Source of the DNA: JAFAXD01 sp051985675
Lineage (GTDB): Bacteria; Pseudomonadota; Alphaproteobacteria; Rhizobiales; Xanthobacteraceae
Direction of reading: 5' to 3'
NCBI GenBank assembly: GCA_051985675.1
Contig: JBPYFJ010000076.1
Span: 22,159-86,158, forward strand
Length of the DNA stretch: 64,000 nt
The notes under the pieces were generated by a model. It worked only from the letters and a program-made list of their open reading frames with translations, made no database searches and was not told the origin of the DNA. This document shows, piece after piece, positions 15,099-24,069 of this stretch. Made by a program: the position numbers and the translations under genes. Position 1 is the stretch's first letter. Each line of letters starts with the position of its first letter.

Positions 15099-15242
15099 AC
15101 GGCATCTTGATTACGACACCAAGCGGCGCGCCGCGCGATTAGACGGTCTCATTTGCGTGCGCGGTCGTCATCATCGGCCGCCGGTCGAACGCGGCCCACA
15201 CGCCATCTTCGCGGCGCCGGCTCATTGACAAGTTGCAAATAG

Positions 15243-15369
15243 TGGTCATAGCTTGCCAAAGCTTGGTCATGGCTGCGGAAGTTCGGTGGAAATCCGACGC
15301 GGTCGCGCCACTGTAACCAGAAGCGGTGTCGTCGATATCGCTGCTGGAAGTCAGACCCCGCCTTGACCC
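15243..15369 (+). ncRNA. Cobalamin riboswitch 2 (ahead of cbtB-cbtA)
   Basis: Core GGAAGTTCGGTGGAAATCCG, GGTCGCGCCACTGTAACC and the 3' GGAAGTCAGACCCC are the compact cobalamin riboswitch form that is classic ahead of cbtAB. GGTCA (15244-15248) can pair with TGACC (15364-15368) as P1. The cbtB ribosome site AAGGAG (15399-15404) begins about 35 nt after it, so control could be at translation as well as transcription. Confidence 0.95.
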
Positions 15370-15411
15370 CGGGCGCCAACCATCGGGACGCGAATCCCAA
15401 GGAGCGATTAC

Positions 15412-15621
15412 ATGTCAGACATCACCCTACCCACCGGCGTACGCCCCATTGCCATTCCGGTCGGCGAGTTGTTGCCGTGGGCATTGTTCGGTGGACTTAT
15501 GCTCTTGCTCGCCATTTATTTTGTGGGGGCTGAGGAAGGCGCGACGTCGCTGATCTCCGGCATGTACGTCCACGAGTTTGTCCACGACAGCCGTCACCTG
15601 CTCGGGTTCCCCTGCCACTAA
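15412..15621 (+). CDS. cbtB: Cobalt transporter subunit CbtB
   Basis: 69 residues: one membrane segment (LLPWALFGGLMLLLAIYFVG) and a C-terminal histidine motif HEFVHDSRHLLGFPCH thought to bind cobalt. ATG 15412 has AAGGAG seven bases upstream. It works with CbtA as a cobalt importer for cobalamin synthesis and sits immediately behind a cobalamin riboswitch, the usual arrangement. The next gene starts 12 bp on. Confidence 0.95.
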   Translation: MSDITLPTGVRPIAIPVGELLPWALFGGLMLLLAIYFVGAEEGATSLISGMYVHEFVHDSRHLLGFPCH

Positions 15622-15633
15622 GGGCGCCGGGTC

Positions 15634-16359
15634 ATGGTCGGAGGACTTTTGCTGCGCGGCTTGCTGGCCGGCGTGATTGCGGGATTGCTTGCGTTCGGGT
15701 TCGCCAGAGTTTTTGGGGAACCGCCGGTGAACCACGCCATCGCGTTCGAGCAGCAGATGGATAAGATGAAGGGCGAGATGCCGGAACCCGAGCTGGTCAG
15801 CCGGACAACCCAGTCGGGGCTTGGATTATTCGTCGGCGTTGTCGTCTATGGGGCGGCCGTGGGCGGTCTCTTTTCGCTGATCTTTGCCTATTTGCACGGC
15901 CGCGCCGGTAGCCTGCCGCCTCGCGCACTTGCCGCACTTCTGGCCTTCGCAGCGTTTTTGTCGATCGTGCTTGTTCCCGATCTGAAATATCCGGCCAATC
16001 CGCCATCGGTCGGAGACCCTGACACGATTGGGAGCCGCACGGCGCTATTTTTTGCAATGCTCGTTATTTCCCTTGCTGCGATGGTCTTTGCGATTTCGGT
16101 AACCCGCAGCTTGATACGGCGCTACGGGCGGTGGAACGCGACGCTCATCGGAATTGCTGTTTACGTCGTCGTTGTTGCAATTGCCCAATACGCACTCCCG
16201 GAGGTCAACGAGGTTCCCGAGCATTTCTCCGCCCTTGTCCTCTGGAATTTCCGCATCGCGTCGCTGGGGCTTCACCTCGTCTTGTGGACGACCATCGGCT
16301 TGGTGTTCGGGTTTTTGGCGGAACGCGCGTTCCCGCGGGGAGACGCTCGAACGACTTAG
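15634..16359 (+). CDS. cbtA: Cobalt transporter subunit CbtA
   Basis: 241 residues with about five membrane segments: N-terminal LLLRGLLAGVIAGLLAFGFA, then loops with EPELVSRTTQSGLGLF, VPDLKYPANPPSVGDPDTI and a final pair of helices ending in VFGFLAERAF. The VPxLKYPANPP loop is diagnostic of the CbtA family. It is co-transcribed with cbtB (12-bp gap) under riboswitch 2. Confidence 0.94.
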   Translation: MVGGLLLRGLLAGVIAGLLAFGFARVFGEPPVNHAIAFEQQMDKMKGEMPEPELVSRTTQSGLGLFVGVVVYGAAVGGLFSLIFAYLHGRAGSLPPRALAALLAFAAFLSIVLVPDLKYPANPPSVGDPDTIGSRTALFFAMLVISLAAMVFAISVTRSLIRRYGRWNATLIGIAVYVVVVAIAQYALPEVNEVPEHFSALVLWNFRIASLGLHLVLWTTIGLVFGFLAERAFPRGDARTT

Positions 16360-16393
16360 GTACACCCCACTCGGCTGCTGCGCCTCCGCCCGC

Positions 16394-17317
16394 ATGACCA
16401 ATCCCTATACCAAGTTTCTCGCTGACCAGATGGCCGAGGCCAGTGTCAGCTGGAGCATTGGTTCATTTGGTGCGATCGCAGAATTCATGCGAGACCCCGA
16501 CGAACCTGTTGAATTGCTTGAAGACGAAGAGTCGTTTGCGGCAATCACGCCGCGTGGCGCAATCAGCATCGCGCCGCTCGACGGAACGCGACCGATCGCG
16601 TCCGAGACCGCGGTCGGAACGAACTGGAATCACCGTGTTGCCCTCTGTATTCCGCGCGACCGCTGCGCGATGGGCCGCAGGGCAGTCTTGACCGATCTCG
16701 GGACGGACGATCAGGCGCTCCGCGATCAAGACAAGGCTGGTATCCTGTTCGATCTAGGACTTGATTGCCTTCAGATCGACGCCTGTGTTCGGACGCGCGA
16801 TCCCGACTTGATCGCCCAACTGCGCAAACAGGTCGGGCGCCCGCTGTTCGAGGCGGGCAACCCCGTCATTGCAGCAATTCTGGCCGCAAACCCGTACCGC
16901 GTTTTCGCAAGCCGAGTTGGGCGGATCGAAGTGTTTCAGCCGATCCCGGCGGCCGACGGAACGAGCCCCCAAGGCCCGCACACCCATGTTTTGCCGAAGT
17001 TGCTCGCTCTCAAACGCACCCACGCGGCAACCGAACCGATACCGGACGGCTTTGTGCCCTGCGCTCATCTCTATCCGCCGCACCCTGCTAAAGATGCGAA
17101 TGGTCGGCCTCGGCAATTTGACGCAAGACACCATGATGCTTTTCAGGCGCTGCTGCGCAAATTCGGCGATCCTGAGCTAGTTGCACTCAAGCAGCGCGTG
17201 ACGACGGCGATCGCCGATGGAGCCGATGCTTCGAGCATAGATGTTCCCGATAATCGCTTCGCCCGCGCGACTGTTCGAGTCGCGCTGCGGCAACTGCAGG
17301 CGATGGTACCGTCGTGA
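16394..17317 (+). CDS. Unknown 307-residue protein in the cbtBA operon
   Basis: Starts at ATG 16394, 34 bp after cbtA on the same strand, so it is probably under riboswitch 2. It is soluble: no signal peptide and no membrane segment. Features are an N-terminal MTNPYTKFLADQ and SWSIGSFGAIAEFM, a central CIPRDRCAMGRRAVLTDLG, and a HTHVLPKLLALKRTHAATEP stretch followed by GFVPCAHLYPPHP. The HTHVLP and CAHLYPPHP blocks put His and Cys where a metal site could be. I believe similar proteins accompany cbtA in other rhizobia, but I cannot name a function. Confidence 0.75.
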   Translation: MTNPYTKFLADQMAEASVSWSIGSFGAIAEFMRDPDEPVELLEDEESFAAITPRGAISIAPLDGTRPIASETAVGTNWNHRVALCIPRDRCAMGRRAVLTDLGTDDQALRDQDKAGILFDLGLDCLQIDACVRTRDPDLIAQLRKQVGRPLFEAGNPVIAAILAANPYRVFASRVGRIEVFQPIPAADGTSPQGPHTHVLPKLLALKRTHAATEPIPDGFVPCAHLYPPHPAKDANGRPRQFDARHHDAFQALLRKFGDPELVALKQRVTTAIADGADASSIDVPDNRFARATVRVALRQLQAMVPS

Positions 17318-17379
17318 TCTCAAAGGCCGCTTGGCACACTGATCGGCAATCTGGGGTCGTCTACCCCCCGCTCTCCCCG

Positions 17380-17560
17380 GTTGGCAAGTTCTCCATCGCG
17401 GACATCTTTGACACCAACAAATACGCTAACAACCCAGAGACCGCCTTTCTGAACTGGTCGCTGACCAATGCCGGCGCGTTCGGTTGTGCAGGTTGGGGCA
17501 ACACTTATTAGCGTTGCCGCCCTAAACGCGTTCGCGGTGCGTTTGCGCGCGCAGTTCTAG
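17380..17560 (+). pseudogene. Relic of a second OprB-type porin gene
   Basis: VGKFSIADIFDTNKYANNPE...FLNWSLTNAGAF matches the porin at 12436-14532 (VGKFGIADIFDTNKYANNPK...FLNWALINAGTF). The reading then stops at GNTY. The next bases, in another frame, encode NAFAVRLRAQF-stop, matching the very end of that porin (NALAVRLHAQF). About 250 codons between the two blocks, and everything upstream, have been lost. This is a clear internal-deletion pseudogene of a paralogous copy. Confidence 0.85.
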
Positions 17561-17697
17561 GGATGCGCGCGGGTGGTTCGCGTGGCGCCAATCGCATCGA
17601 TTGCGGTTGACGCATCGCGCGCCATCGGTCATCTGAGCGTCACTCTTATATGGCCGATATCACCCTGATCTAAACCGGCGCCAGGACGAGTTCGCAG

Positions 17698-19449
17698 ATG
17701 GATATCCGCGCCGCGGCCGGCGCCATCCGCCTTTTACCGCTCGGGCTTGGGCCGCGCGGACTGGTCCCCAACCTCTACGACATCGTCGTCTTCATCCTGA
17801 TCGCAGGCGCGTTCGCGGCGATCGCCCATGGCGCGCATGAGATGAGCGGCTCGCTCAAAGGGCTCGACGTCGCGCCGATCACGCTCGATCCGCTCAACCT
17901 GCCGGAATACGCGCTACGCACAACCTTGCGCATGTTCGCGGCAATACTGGCCTCGCTGACCTTTACCTTCGTGGTCGCGACCTTGGCGGCCAAGAGCCGC
18001 AAAGCCGAACTTGTTGTCATTCCGGCGCTCGACATCCTGCAGTCGGTGCCGGTGCTCGGCTTTCTGACCTTCACGGTCACCTTCTTCCTGGGACTGTTCC
18101 CCGGCAGCGAGCTGGGTGCCGAGTGCGCAGCGATCTTCGCGATCTTCACCGCCCAGGCCTGGAACATGGCTTTCAGTTTCTACCAATCGCTGCGCACGGT
18201 TCCGTCAGACCTCGACGAATGCTGCCGCCATTTCCAGCTCTCGCCCTGGCTGCGGTTCTGGCGGCTGGAGGTCCCGTTCGCGGCCCCCGGCTTGATCTGG
18301 AACACGATGATGTCGATGTCAGGCGGCTGGTTCTTCGTCGTCGCCTCGGAGGCGATCACGGTCGGCGATACCACGGTCAACCTGCCGGGAATCGGATCCT
18401 GGATAGCACTTGCGATCAACCGACAGAACCTCGGTGCCGTTGCGCAGGCGGTCGGGGTGATGGCGCTGGTCATCTTCGCTTACGATCAGTTTCTGTTTCG
18501 TCCTATTGTCGCCTGGGCGGACAAGTTCAAGTTCGAGCAGACCGCCGCGCAGCAGCGGCCGAGGTCCTGGGTCTACGACCTGATACGCCGTACCAAGCTG
18601 ATCCGGCGCGCCGTCGCGCCCCTGGCCTGGAGCATCGCGCGCGTGTCGACGCTGCGGATCCCGCTGCCCAAGCGGCGACCACGACCGTTGCCTGCCGTCC
18701 TGGCGCGTGCGAGCGACGCCGTGTGGGCGGCAATTGTTGTTGCCGGTACCGCTTACGCCCTGTGGTTGATCGTCAGCTACGTGCGCACGACGCTCGGACC
18801 GCGTGAGGTGCTGACCGCGGTCGGGCTCGGTCTGCTCACGCTCACGCGCGTGGTCGTCTTGATCGCAATTGCAAGCGCGATCTGGGTGCCGATCGGCGTA
18901 TGGATCGGACTGCGACCGTGGGCGGCGCAGCGGGTTCAGCCGATCGCGCAGTTTCTGGCGGCGTTTCCGGCCAATGTCGTGTTCCCGGTCGCCGTCGTCG
19001 GCATTGTCACGTTCCGGCTCGACCCGAATATCTGGCTTAGCCCGCTCATGATATTGGGCACCCAATGGTACATCCTGTTCAACGTGATTGCGGGGGCCAG
19101 CGCCTTTCCCACTGATCTACGCGAAGCTGCGACGCTCTACCGCCTGCGCTCCGCGCAATGGTGGCAAAAGGTCATTCTGCCGGGAATCCTGCCGTACTAC
19201 GTCACCGGTGCTTTGACCGCGACCGGCGGGTGCTGGAACGCCTCAATCGTCGCCGAGGTTGCGAGCTGGGGATCGACCAAGCTCAAGGCCGCCGGATTGG
19301 GAGCCTACATCGCGACCGCGACCGATGCGGGCGACTACCCGCGCGTCGTGCTTGGCATCGCGGTGATGTCGGTCTTCGTCATCGCCGTCAACCGTCTGCT
19401 GTGGCGGCCGCTCTATCGCATCGCCGAGGAGCGCTATCGCTTGAGTTAG
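17698..19449 (+). CDS. ABC transporter permease, duplicated (nitrate/sulfonate/taurine type)
   Basis: 583 residues made of two fused binding-protein-dependent permease domains, about residues 85-270 and 375-575, with roughly 12 membrane segments in total. EAA-like loops are visible: DLDECCRHFQLSPWLRFWRLEVP in the first half and DLREAATLYRLRSAQWWQKVILP in the second. The fused form normally pairs with an ATPase bearing a C-terminal AAA-associated domain, and exactly that gene is at 21283, but here a caspase-like gene intervenes on the other strand. No substrate-binding protein gene is adjacent, so the substrate is unknown. Confidence 0.9.
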   Translation: MDIRAAAGAIRLLPLGLGPRGLVPNLYDIVVFILIAGAFAAIAHGAHEMSGSLKGLDVAPITLDPLNLPEYALRTTLRMFAAILASLTFTFVVATLAAKSRKAELVVIPALDILQSVPVLGFLTFTVTFFLGLFPGSELGAECAAIFAIFTAQAWNMAFSFYQSLRTVPSDLDECCRHFQLSPWLRFWRLEVPFAAPGLIWNTMMSMSGGWFFVVASEAITVGDTTVNLPGIGSWIALAINRQNLGAVAQAVGVMALVIFAYDQFLFRPIVAWADKFKFEQTAAQQRPRSWVYDLIRRTKLIRRAVAPLAWSIARVSTLRIPLPKRRPRPLPAVLARASDAVWAAIVVAGTAYALWLIVSYVRTTLGPREVLTAVGLGLLTLTRVVVLIAIASAIWVPIGVWIGLRPWAAQRVQPIAQFLAAFPANVVFPVAVVGIVTFRLDPNIWLSPLMILGTQWYILFNVIAGASAFPTDLREAATLYRLRSAQWWQKVILPGILPYYVTGALTATGGCWNASIVAEVASWGSTKLKAAGLGAYIATATDAGDYPRVVLGIAVMSVFVIAVNRLLWRPLYRIAEERYRLS

Positions 19450-19459
19450 ATAGGTGAAC

Positions 19460-21071
19460 TCACCGGCAGCGAAGGGAACCGTGCAGCCAACCGCCAGCCA
19501 GACTGGCATGCGCCGAGCAGCCGGCTGCCCTCGCCGCACAGCCCCCGGGGCCGCAGGACAGGTGTGCGCCCCCGCCGCCCCCACCGCCCCCAGCCGCCAC
19601 GCGCTTGCGCGGCCGTGCTTGCGCGCTCTGTTTCTCCGGCTCTGCAATCGACCTGTGTTTCGCTGCGCGTTCCCGCACGCGAACACAGTCGCCGTCGTCG
19701 TCTCGCGCGTAACCGGACTGGCACGCGGTCCTGACGCAGCGCTCGCCCTCCGCCCGGTACCCGCGCTCGCATTCGAGCGGGCACACACGGGCCTGCTTCA
19801 GCTTCACGGCATCGAGTGCGTCGATACTGGCCACCTTGGCGTCGAGTTGTGTGCCGGAAACCTTGTTGAACGATTCAAGCGCGCGCCGCGAGTCCGCATT
19901 CCAATTGCCATCGGTGGAGCCGGTCAGGCAGCCGACCCGTCGCAACTCGACCTGCAGCTGGCGCGTGATTTCGCTTGGGGCCGGCGCCACCGCCGGCCTT
20001 GGGATCGCGGCGTCGGCTGGGGCGGTCGCGACCTGCATCGGCGCGCTCGCGGGGTCGGCCGGTTTCTCACTGCCGACCTTGGTTTGCACGCCGGCGGTTT
20101 GTTGGGTGGTCCCTGAGTCCACATTGTTGGCCGCCAGCAGCCTCGCGATGTGTTCGCGGGCCAACCCCGCATAACGACCGGTCGGATAGAGGTCCAGAAA
20201 TGTCTCCCAGGCCTCCTTGGTGCCGACTCGTTCGTAGATCTCATAATCCCTTCGCATGTCGGCCAGGTTGCCGGAGGGAGGTTCGGCGGGTTCAGCGACT
20301 TTCAAATCCGCCGACTGAAACAGCGCCACTACCGAACCGCCGGAGAGAACCGTAGACAAAGGGTTCTTGCCGATTTGACGTCGCCTTCATCACATCGTCC
20401 CGAACCCGGCCGAACGCCATGCGCAGATCGAGGTCGGGGGTCGCAAGGTGCCTTACCAGCGAGCTGGTGAACGGGCTGTGCTTTCCATCCCCGTCCAGCG
20501 CGGTCGACCCGGCCTTGGCCGCAAAGGCGATCAGCGTGTCGGAGGTCAAGGGTTCCATCTTGGCCAGGCCGCGACCGATCGCTCGACGGGTCACCGTTCG
20601 TTTCATCGTGTGCGTAAATGGATTGTCGCGGCACGCGTCGAGGATTACGAGACGCAGCCGCTTCACCGGATCCAACGCCCGCATGACCCGGTCGACGGAA
20701 ACCGTCTCGTCTTCGACATCGACGTCACGTTCGAGCACCGCGTCAACCGGTATCAGATAGTTGGTCCCATCGACCTCGATGCCGTGGCCGGCGTAGTACA
20801 CGACCGCAACGTCGGCGTTCTGTGCGGCATCGGTGAAGTCCCGCAGGGCGCGTTTCAAGCTCGCACCGTCGAGGTCGACGCGGCTGTCGACTTTGAAGCC
20901 AACGCGCGCCAGCAACGCTGCGACCGATTGTGCGTCGTTCGCCGGATTCGAGAGCTTCGCGACATGCTGATAGCCGGAGTTGCCGACCACCAGCGCCACC
21001 CGCTGCTCAGCTTGCGCGCCCGTCACGAACGCGATTGTGAAAATCACGAACCCAAGAATGCCGAAGCGCAT
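19460..21071 (-). pseudogene. Caspase-like (C14) secreted protein, frameshifted
   Basis: The first part (ATG 21071) has a signal peptide ending GAQA and a p20-like domain with RVALVVGNSGY, catalytic His96 in YYAGHGIEVDG and Cys147 in VILDACRDNPF. It then reaches NRQEPFVYGSL. There the frame runs into a stop within 20 codons, while the neighbouring frame (+1 nt, near 20340) continues sensibly as SGGSVVALFQSADL, MRRDYEIYERVGTKEAW, a linker, a peptidoglycan-binding-like RQLQVELRRVGC and Cys-rich repeats to 19460. Related proteins are one chain, so this is one gene split by a single shift. The first part alone would be a 259-residue caspase domain. Its 3' end faces the ABC permease (10 bp) and its 5' end the ATPase. 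Confidence 0.75.
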
Positions 21072-21282
21072 AGCCCGCCGTGCTGTGCCACCCCGGAGGA
21101 ACGGTAGCATATTGCTCTGCGCCGGAACATGTCCGAGTGCGTTAAAGCACGATAAAAAATTCGCTGGCCGCAATGCCAGCCACCTTCCGGGACGGTCGCA
21201 TTCCCGTCCGCCAACGGCTGTAAAGCAGGGCTGGATGGGAACTTCACATTCCAGCGCTAGGTTGCGCAGCCGAGGAGACCTG

Positions 21283-22614
21283 ATGAGCGCGCCAGTCGCC
21301 GAAACCGCACCTGTTTCCGCCGGTACGACGCTGGTCGAGGTCGACAGAGTTGGCCGCACCTATCACAAGGGCGGAGGCAACGATCTCCTGGTCCTCGACA
21401 ACGTGTCGCTGTCGTTGCGACGCAATGAGATCGTGTCGCTGCTCGGCCGATCGGGCAGCGGCAAATCCACGCTGCTGCGCATCATCGCCGGGCTCATGCC
21501 CCCGACCGCCGGGACGGTGAGCATCGGTGGCGAGCCCGTGACCGGCCCCGCGCGCCAGGTTGCGATGGTGTTTCAGAGCTTCGCGCTGTTCCCGTGGCTG
21601 ACCGTATTGCAGAACGTTGAGATCGGGCTCGAAGCCCAGGGGCTCGCGCCCGATGAGCGCAAGAAGCGTGCGCTCGCAGCCATCGATCTGATCGGGCTGG
21701 ACGGCTTTGAGAGCGCCTATCCCAAGGAGCTCTCGGGCGGCATGCGCCAGCGCGTCGGCCTCGCACGCGCGCTGGTGGTGCATCCCAAAGTCTTGTTGAT
21801 GGACGAACCGTTCTCGGCGCTTGACGTGCTGACGGCCGAGACCTTGCGTACCGATCTGCTCGATCTATGGGCGGAGGGACGCATGCCGATCTCCTCCATC
21901 CTGCTGGTGACCCATAACATCGAGGAGGCGGTCCTGATGTCGGACCGCATCCTGGTGTTCTCGTCGAACCCCGGCCGCATCACCGCCGAGATCAAGGTCG
22001 ACCTTCCGCAGCCGCGCAACCGCCTCGACCCGCTGTTTCGCCAGTTGGTGGACGACATCTACGCACGCATGACCATGCGGCCGATCAGCAAGCCGGCGCG
22101 CGACGGCTATTTCCCCGGGACCGGGATTGCGTTCGTCCTGCCGGACGTGTCCACCAACGTCATGTCCGGCCTGATCGAGGCGCTGGCGGCCGCGCCGTAC
22201 AACGGGCGGGCGGATCTGCCGTTGCTCGCCGCCCACCTGCAGATGGAGATCGACGATCTGTTTCCGATCGCCGAAACACTGCAGCTGCTGCGGTTTGCGG
22301 AAGTCGAGGAAGGCGACATTCGCCTGACCGAGGCCGGGTCGCGGTTCGCGCAGGCCGACGTCGACGAGCGCAAACGGCTGTTTGCGCACCACCTCATCGC
22401 CTACGTGCCGCTCGCTGCGCACATCAAGCGCGTGCTCGACGAGCGCGCCTCGCATCGCGCTCCGGCGACGCGCTTTCGCGACGAGCTGGAAGATTACATG
22501 TCCGAGGAATTCGCCGAGCGAACGCTGTGGGCCGTGATCAACTGGGGCCGTTACGCCGAAGTCTTCGCGTATGACGAGGATGCGGGCGTTCTAAGCCTCG
22601 ACAACCCGGCCTGA
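21283..22614 (+). CDS. ABC transporter ATPase with C-terminal AAA-associated domain
   Basis: 443 residues. Residues 15-260 are an ABC ATPase of the nitrate/sulfonate/bicarbonate class: Walker A GRSGSGKST (about 55-63), Q-loop FQSFALFPW, signature LSGGMRQR (about 149-156), Walker B VLLMDEP (about 170-176). Residues 290-440 form the extra AAA-associated C-terminal domain that accompanies fused permeases of this family. ATG 21283 has GAGGAG six bases before it. It is the natural partner of the permease at 17698, separated from it by the caspase-like gene. Confidence 0.92.
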   Translation: MSAPVAETAPVSAGTTLVEVDRVGRTYHKGGGNDLLVLDNVSLSLRRNEIVSLLGRSGSGKSTLLRIIAGLMPPTAGTVSIGGEPVTGPARQVAMVFQSFALFPWLTVLQNVEIGLEAQGLAPDERKKRALAAIDLIGLDGFESAYPKELSGGMRQRVGLARALVVHPKVLLMDEPFSALDVLTAETLRTDLLDLWAEGRMPISSILLVTHNIEEAVLMSDRILVFSSNPGRITAEIKVDLPQPRNRLDPLFRQLVDDIYARMTMRPISKPARDGYFPGTGIAFVLPDVSTNVMSGLIEALAAAPYNGRADLPLLAAHLQMEIDDLFPIAETLQLLRFAEVEEGDIRLTEAGSRFAQADVDERKRLFAHHLIAYVPLAAHIKRVLDERASHRAPATRFRDELEDYMSEEFAERTLWAVINWGRYAEVFAYDEDAGVLSLDNPA

Positions 22615-22812
22615 TCAGTCGCGGTCGAACGCGAGCGCAAAGTCTTTCTGCTTCTCGGCCTGCTTATCGGCGTTCTGCTTGGTCTCACCCCGACAGTGAA
22701 CGGCGGCCGCCACCGCGGAAATTCCGATCTCGCCATAGCGGCGGTCGAGTGCGACACGCCCGCGTTCCTGCTGCTTGTCACTGGTAGCTTGTGGCTGCTT
22801 CTTTCGTTGCAT
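22615..22812 (-). CDS. Small conserved hypothetical protein
   Basis: 65 residues from ATG 22812, preceded by GGAGGGCACA. The central ALDRRYGEIGISAVAAAV is a block I recall from small rhizobial proteins of unknown function; the rest is polar and lysine/glutamine-rich. There is no signal or membrane span. It ends against the ABC ATPase stop (convergent, abutting). Confidence 0.65.
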   Translation of the reverse strand: MQRKKQPQATSDKQQERGRVALDRRYGEIGISAVAAAVHCRGETKQNADKQAEKQKDFALAFDRD

Positions 22813-23257
22813 TGTGCCCTCCGACAGCATTGTTCTAGAGCCCCACCCGCTCTGATTGAGGAGCCGCTGGTAGGTCGTTCAGGCGGCCGAAATGGGCAGC
22901 AAAGTGTGCCTCTTCGTGACCATTTCGGGCCCAAGCCGTGATGGTCGAACAATTGCCCGGCCCGGGTTAACAGTTCCAAAACGCCGGGCGATTACGCTTG
23001 GACTTCCCACAGCGGGGTTCCGGCCGGAACCTGACTTGTCGACGGGCAAGGCGCCGAAATGCCCACGAAAGGCGCAAAAGCGGCGCAGAGGTGCGGTATT
23101 CCTGCAACACGTTTCAACGGATGCAGTCCGAGGGGGTCGACAGAACTAGAACGCTGGGGCGGTTTTGGCTAAGTACCGATGAAGACCTTCGAGTCGAGCG
23201 CGCGGTTTGTTGCAAAGCAGCATCAGCGCCCCGGCGGAGAACACAGGGGTGTGGGTT
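22813..23257. other. Intergenic, no feature recognised
   Basis: 445 bp between the small minus-strand gene and the L,D-transpeptidase start. No open frame here has a ribosome site or family resemblance. A short GC palindrome (GCCCGGCCCGGG) near 22955 is the only local structure seen. Confidence 0.5.
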
Positions 23258-23938
23258 ATGGCTACGAGGGCGGTAGCGCTGGTCGCGCTGGGGCTGGGGT
23301 TGATGCTCGGCGGCTGCATGCAGTCGGTCGTGGAGCAGGCCGCCCCGGAAACCAGTATGAAGCCGCGCGATCGCCAATTGCTCGCCAACGCACCCTACGC
23401 GCAGGTTTCCATTCCTGAGGAATATCGCCGCCACATCGTGAGCTATCACCGCAAAGAGTCGCCGGGGACGATCGTCGTCGATTCCGACTCGCGCTTCCTC
23501 TACTACGTGCTGCCGCAAGGCCAGGCGATCCGGTACGGCATCACGGTCGGCGAAGATGCTCTGCGCTGGTCCGGCGTGGCCAAGATCGGCAACATGACCG
23601 AATGGCCGGGCTGGACCCCAACCCCGAGCGAGCATGCGCGTCTTGGTCCGCTGCCGGCGCACGTCAGCGGCGGCCCGCACAACCCGATGGGCGCGCGCGC
23701 GCTCTACCTTTATGAGAGCGGCAAGGACACCTTGTATCGCATCCACGGCACCAATCAGCCGGAATACATCGGACACGCGATCTCGTCGGGCTGCATCCGG
23801 ATGACCAACGAGGACGTGATCGACCTCTACAACCGCGTGAAACTTGGGACGCCGGTTGTCGTGCTTGCGCGCGGAGGGGGCGATGGCTCGTACCGGCCGC
23901 AGGCGTCCTACCAGGGCGGCAACCAGAGCAGCTGGTAA
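23258..23938 (+). CDS. L,D-transpeptidase (YkuD/ErfK type) lipoprotein
   Basis: 226 residues. A lipoprotein signal with lipobox LMLGGC precedes a YkuD domain at about residues 65-215. The catalytic HGT...SSGCIRM motif is complete: His163 and Cys179, the nucleophile. It makes 3-3 cross-links in peptidoglycan or attaches proteins to it; periplasmic, anchored by lipid. ATG 23258 was chosen because the signal follows directly, rather than an in-frame start 17 codons earlier. A strong terminator follows, so the gene is monocistronic. Confidence 0.92.
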   Translation: MATRAVALVALGLGLMLGGCMQSVVEQAAPETSMKPRDRQLLANAPYAQVSIPEEYRRHIVSYHRKESPGTIVVDSDSRFLYYVLPQGQAIRYGITVGEDALRWSGVAKIGNMTEWPGWTPTPSEHARLGPLPAHVSGGPHNPMGARALYLYESGKDTLYRIHGTNQPEYIGHAISSGCIRMTNEDVIDLYNRVKLGTPVVVLARGGGDGSYRPQASYQGGNQSSW

Positions 23939-23976
23939 CAGAACTATTGATCGCTGCGAAATTTGGGGGGCACAAG

Positions 23977-24009
23977 AACGGCGCCGCGTTTGCGGCGCCG
24001 TTTCTCTTT
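23977..24009 (+). terminator. Rho-independent terminator of the L,D-transpeptidase gene
   Basis: Stem AACGGCGCCGC (23977-23987) and GCGGCGCCGTT (from 23992), 4-nt loop, then TTCTCTTT. Confidence 0.85.
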
Positions 24010-24010
24010 A

Positions 24011-24065
24011 GAGCACGATCTTTTCCTTTTCCGAAAACCGGTGCCCACTTTTCGGGATCATGCTC
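24011..24065. repeat. Dispersed intergenic palindrome (GAGCATGATC family)
   Basis: Ends GAGCACGATC and GATCATGCTC mirror each other, with inner TTTTCCGAAAACCGG and CACTTTTCGGGATC segments. I remember this palindrome as a very common intergenic repeat of Hyphomicrobiales. It ends 4 bp before the convergent Bug-protein stop. Confidence 0.7.
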
Positions 24066-24069
24066 GATC

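Noticed and set aside
19454..20116. Plus-strand 220-codon frame opposite the caspase-like gene
   Set aside because: It mirrors the coding strand of a recognisable domain protein and has no independent motif or ribosome site.
20320..20360. Programmed frameshifting in the caspase-like gene
   Set aside because: No slippery heptamer or downstream pseudoknot is visible at the shift point; a mutation or read error is simpler.
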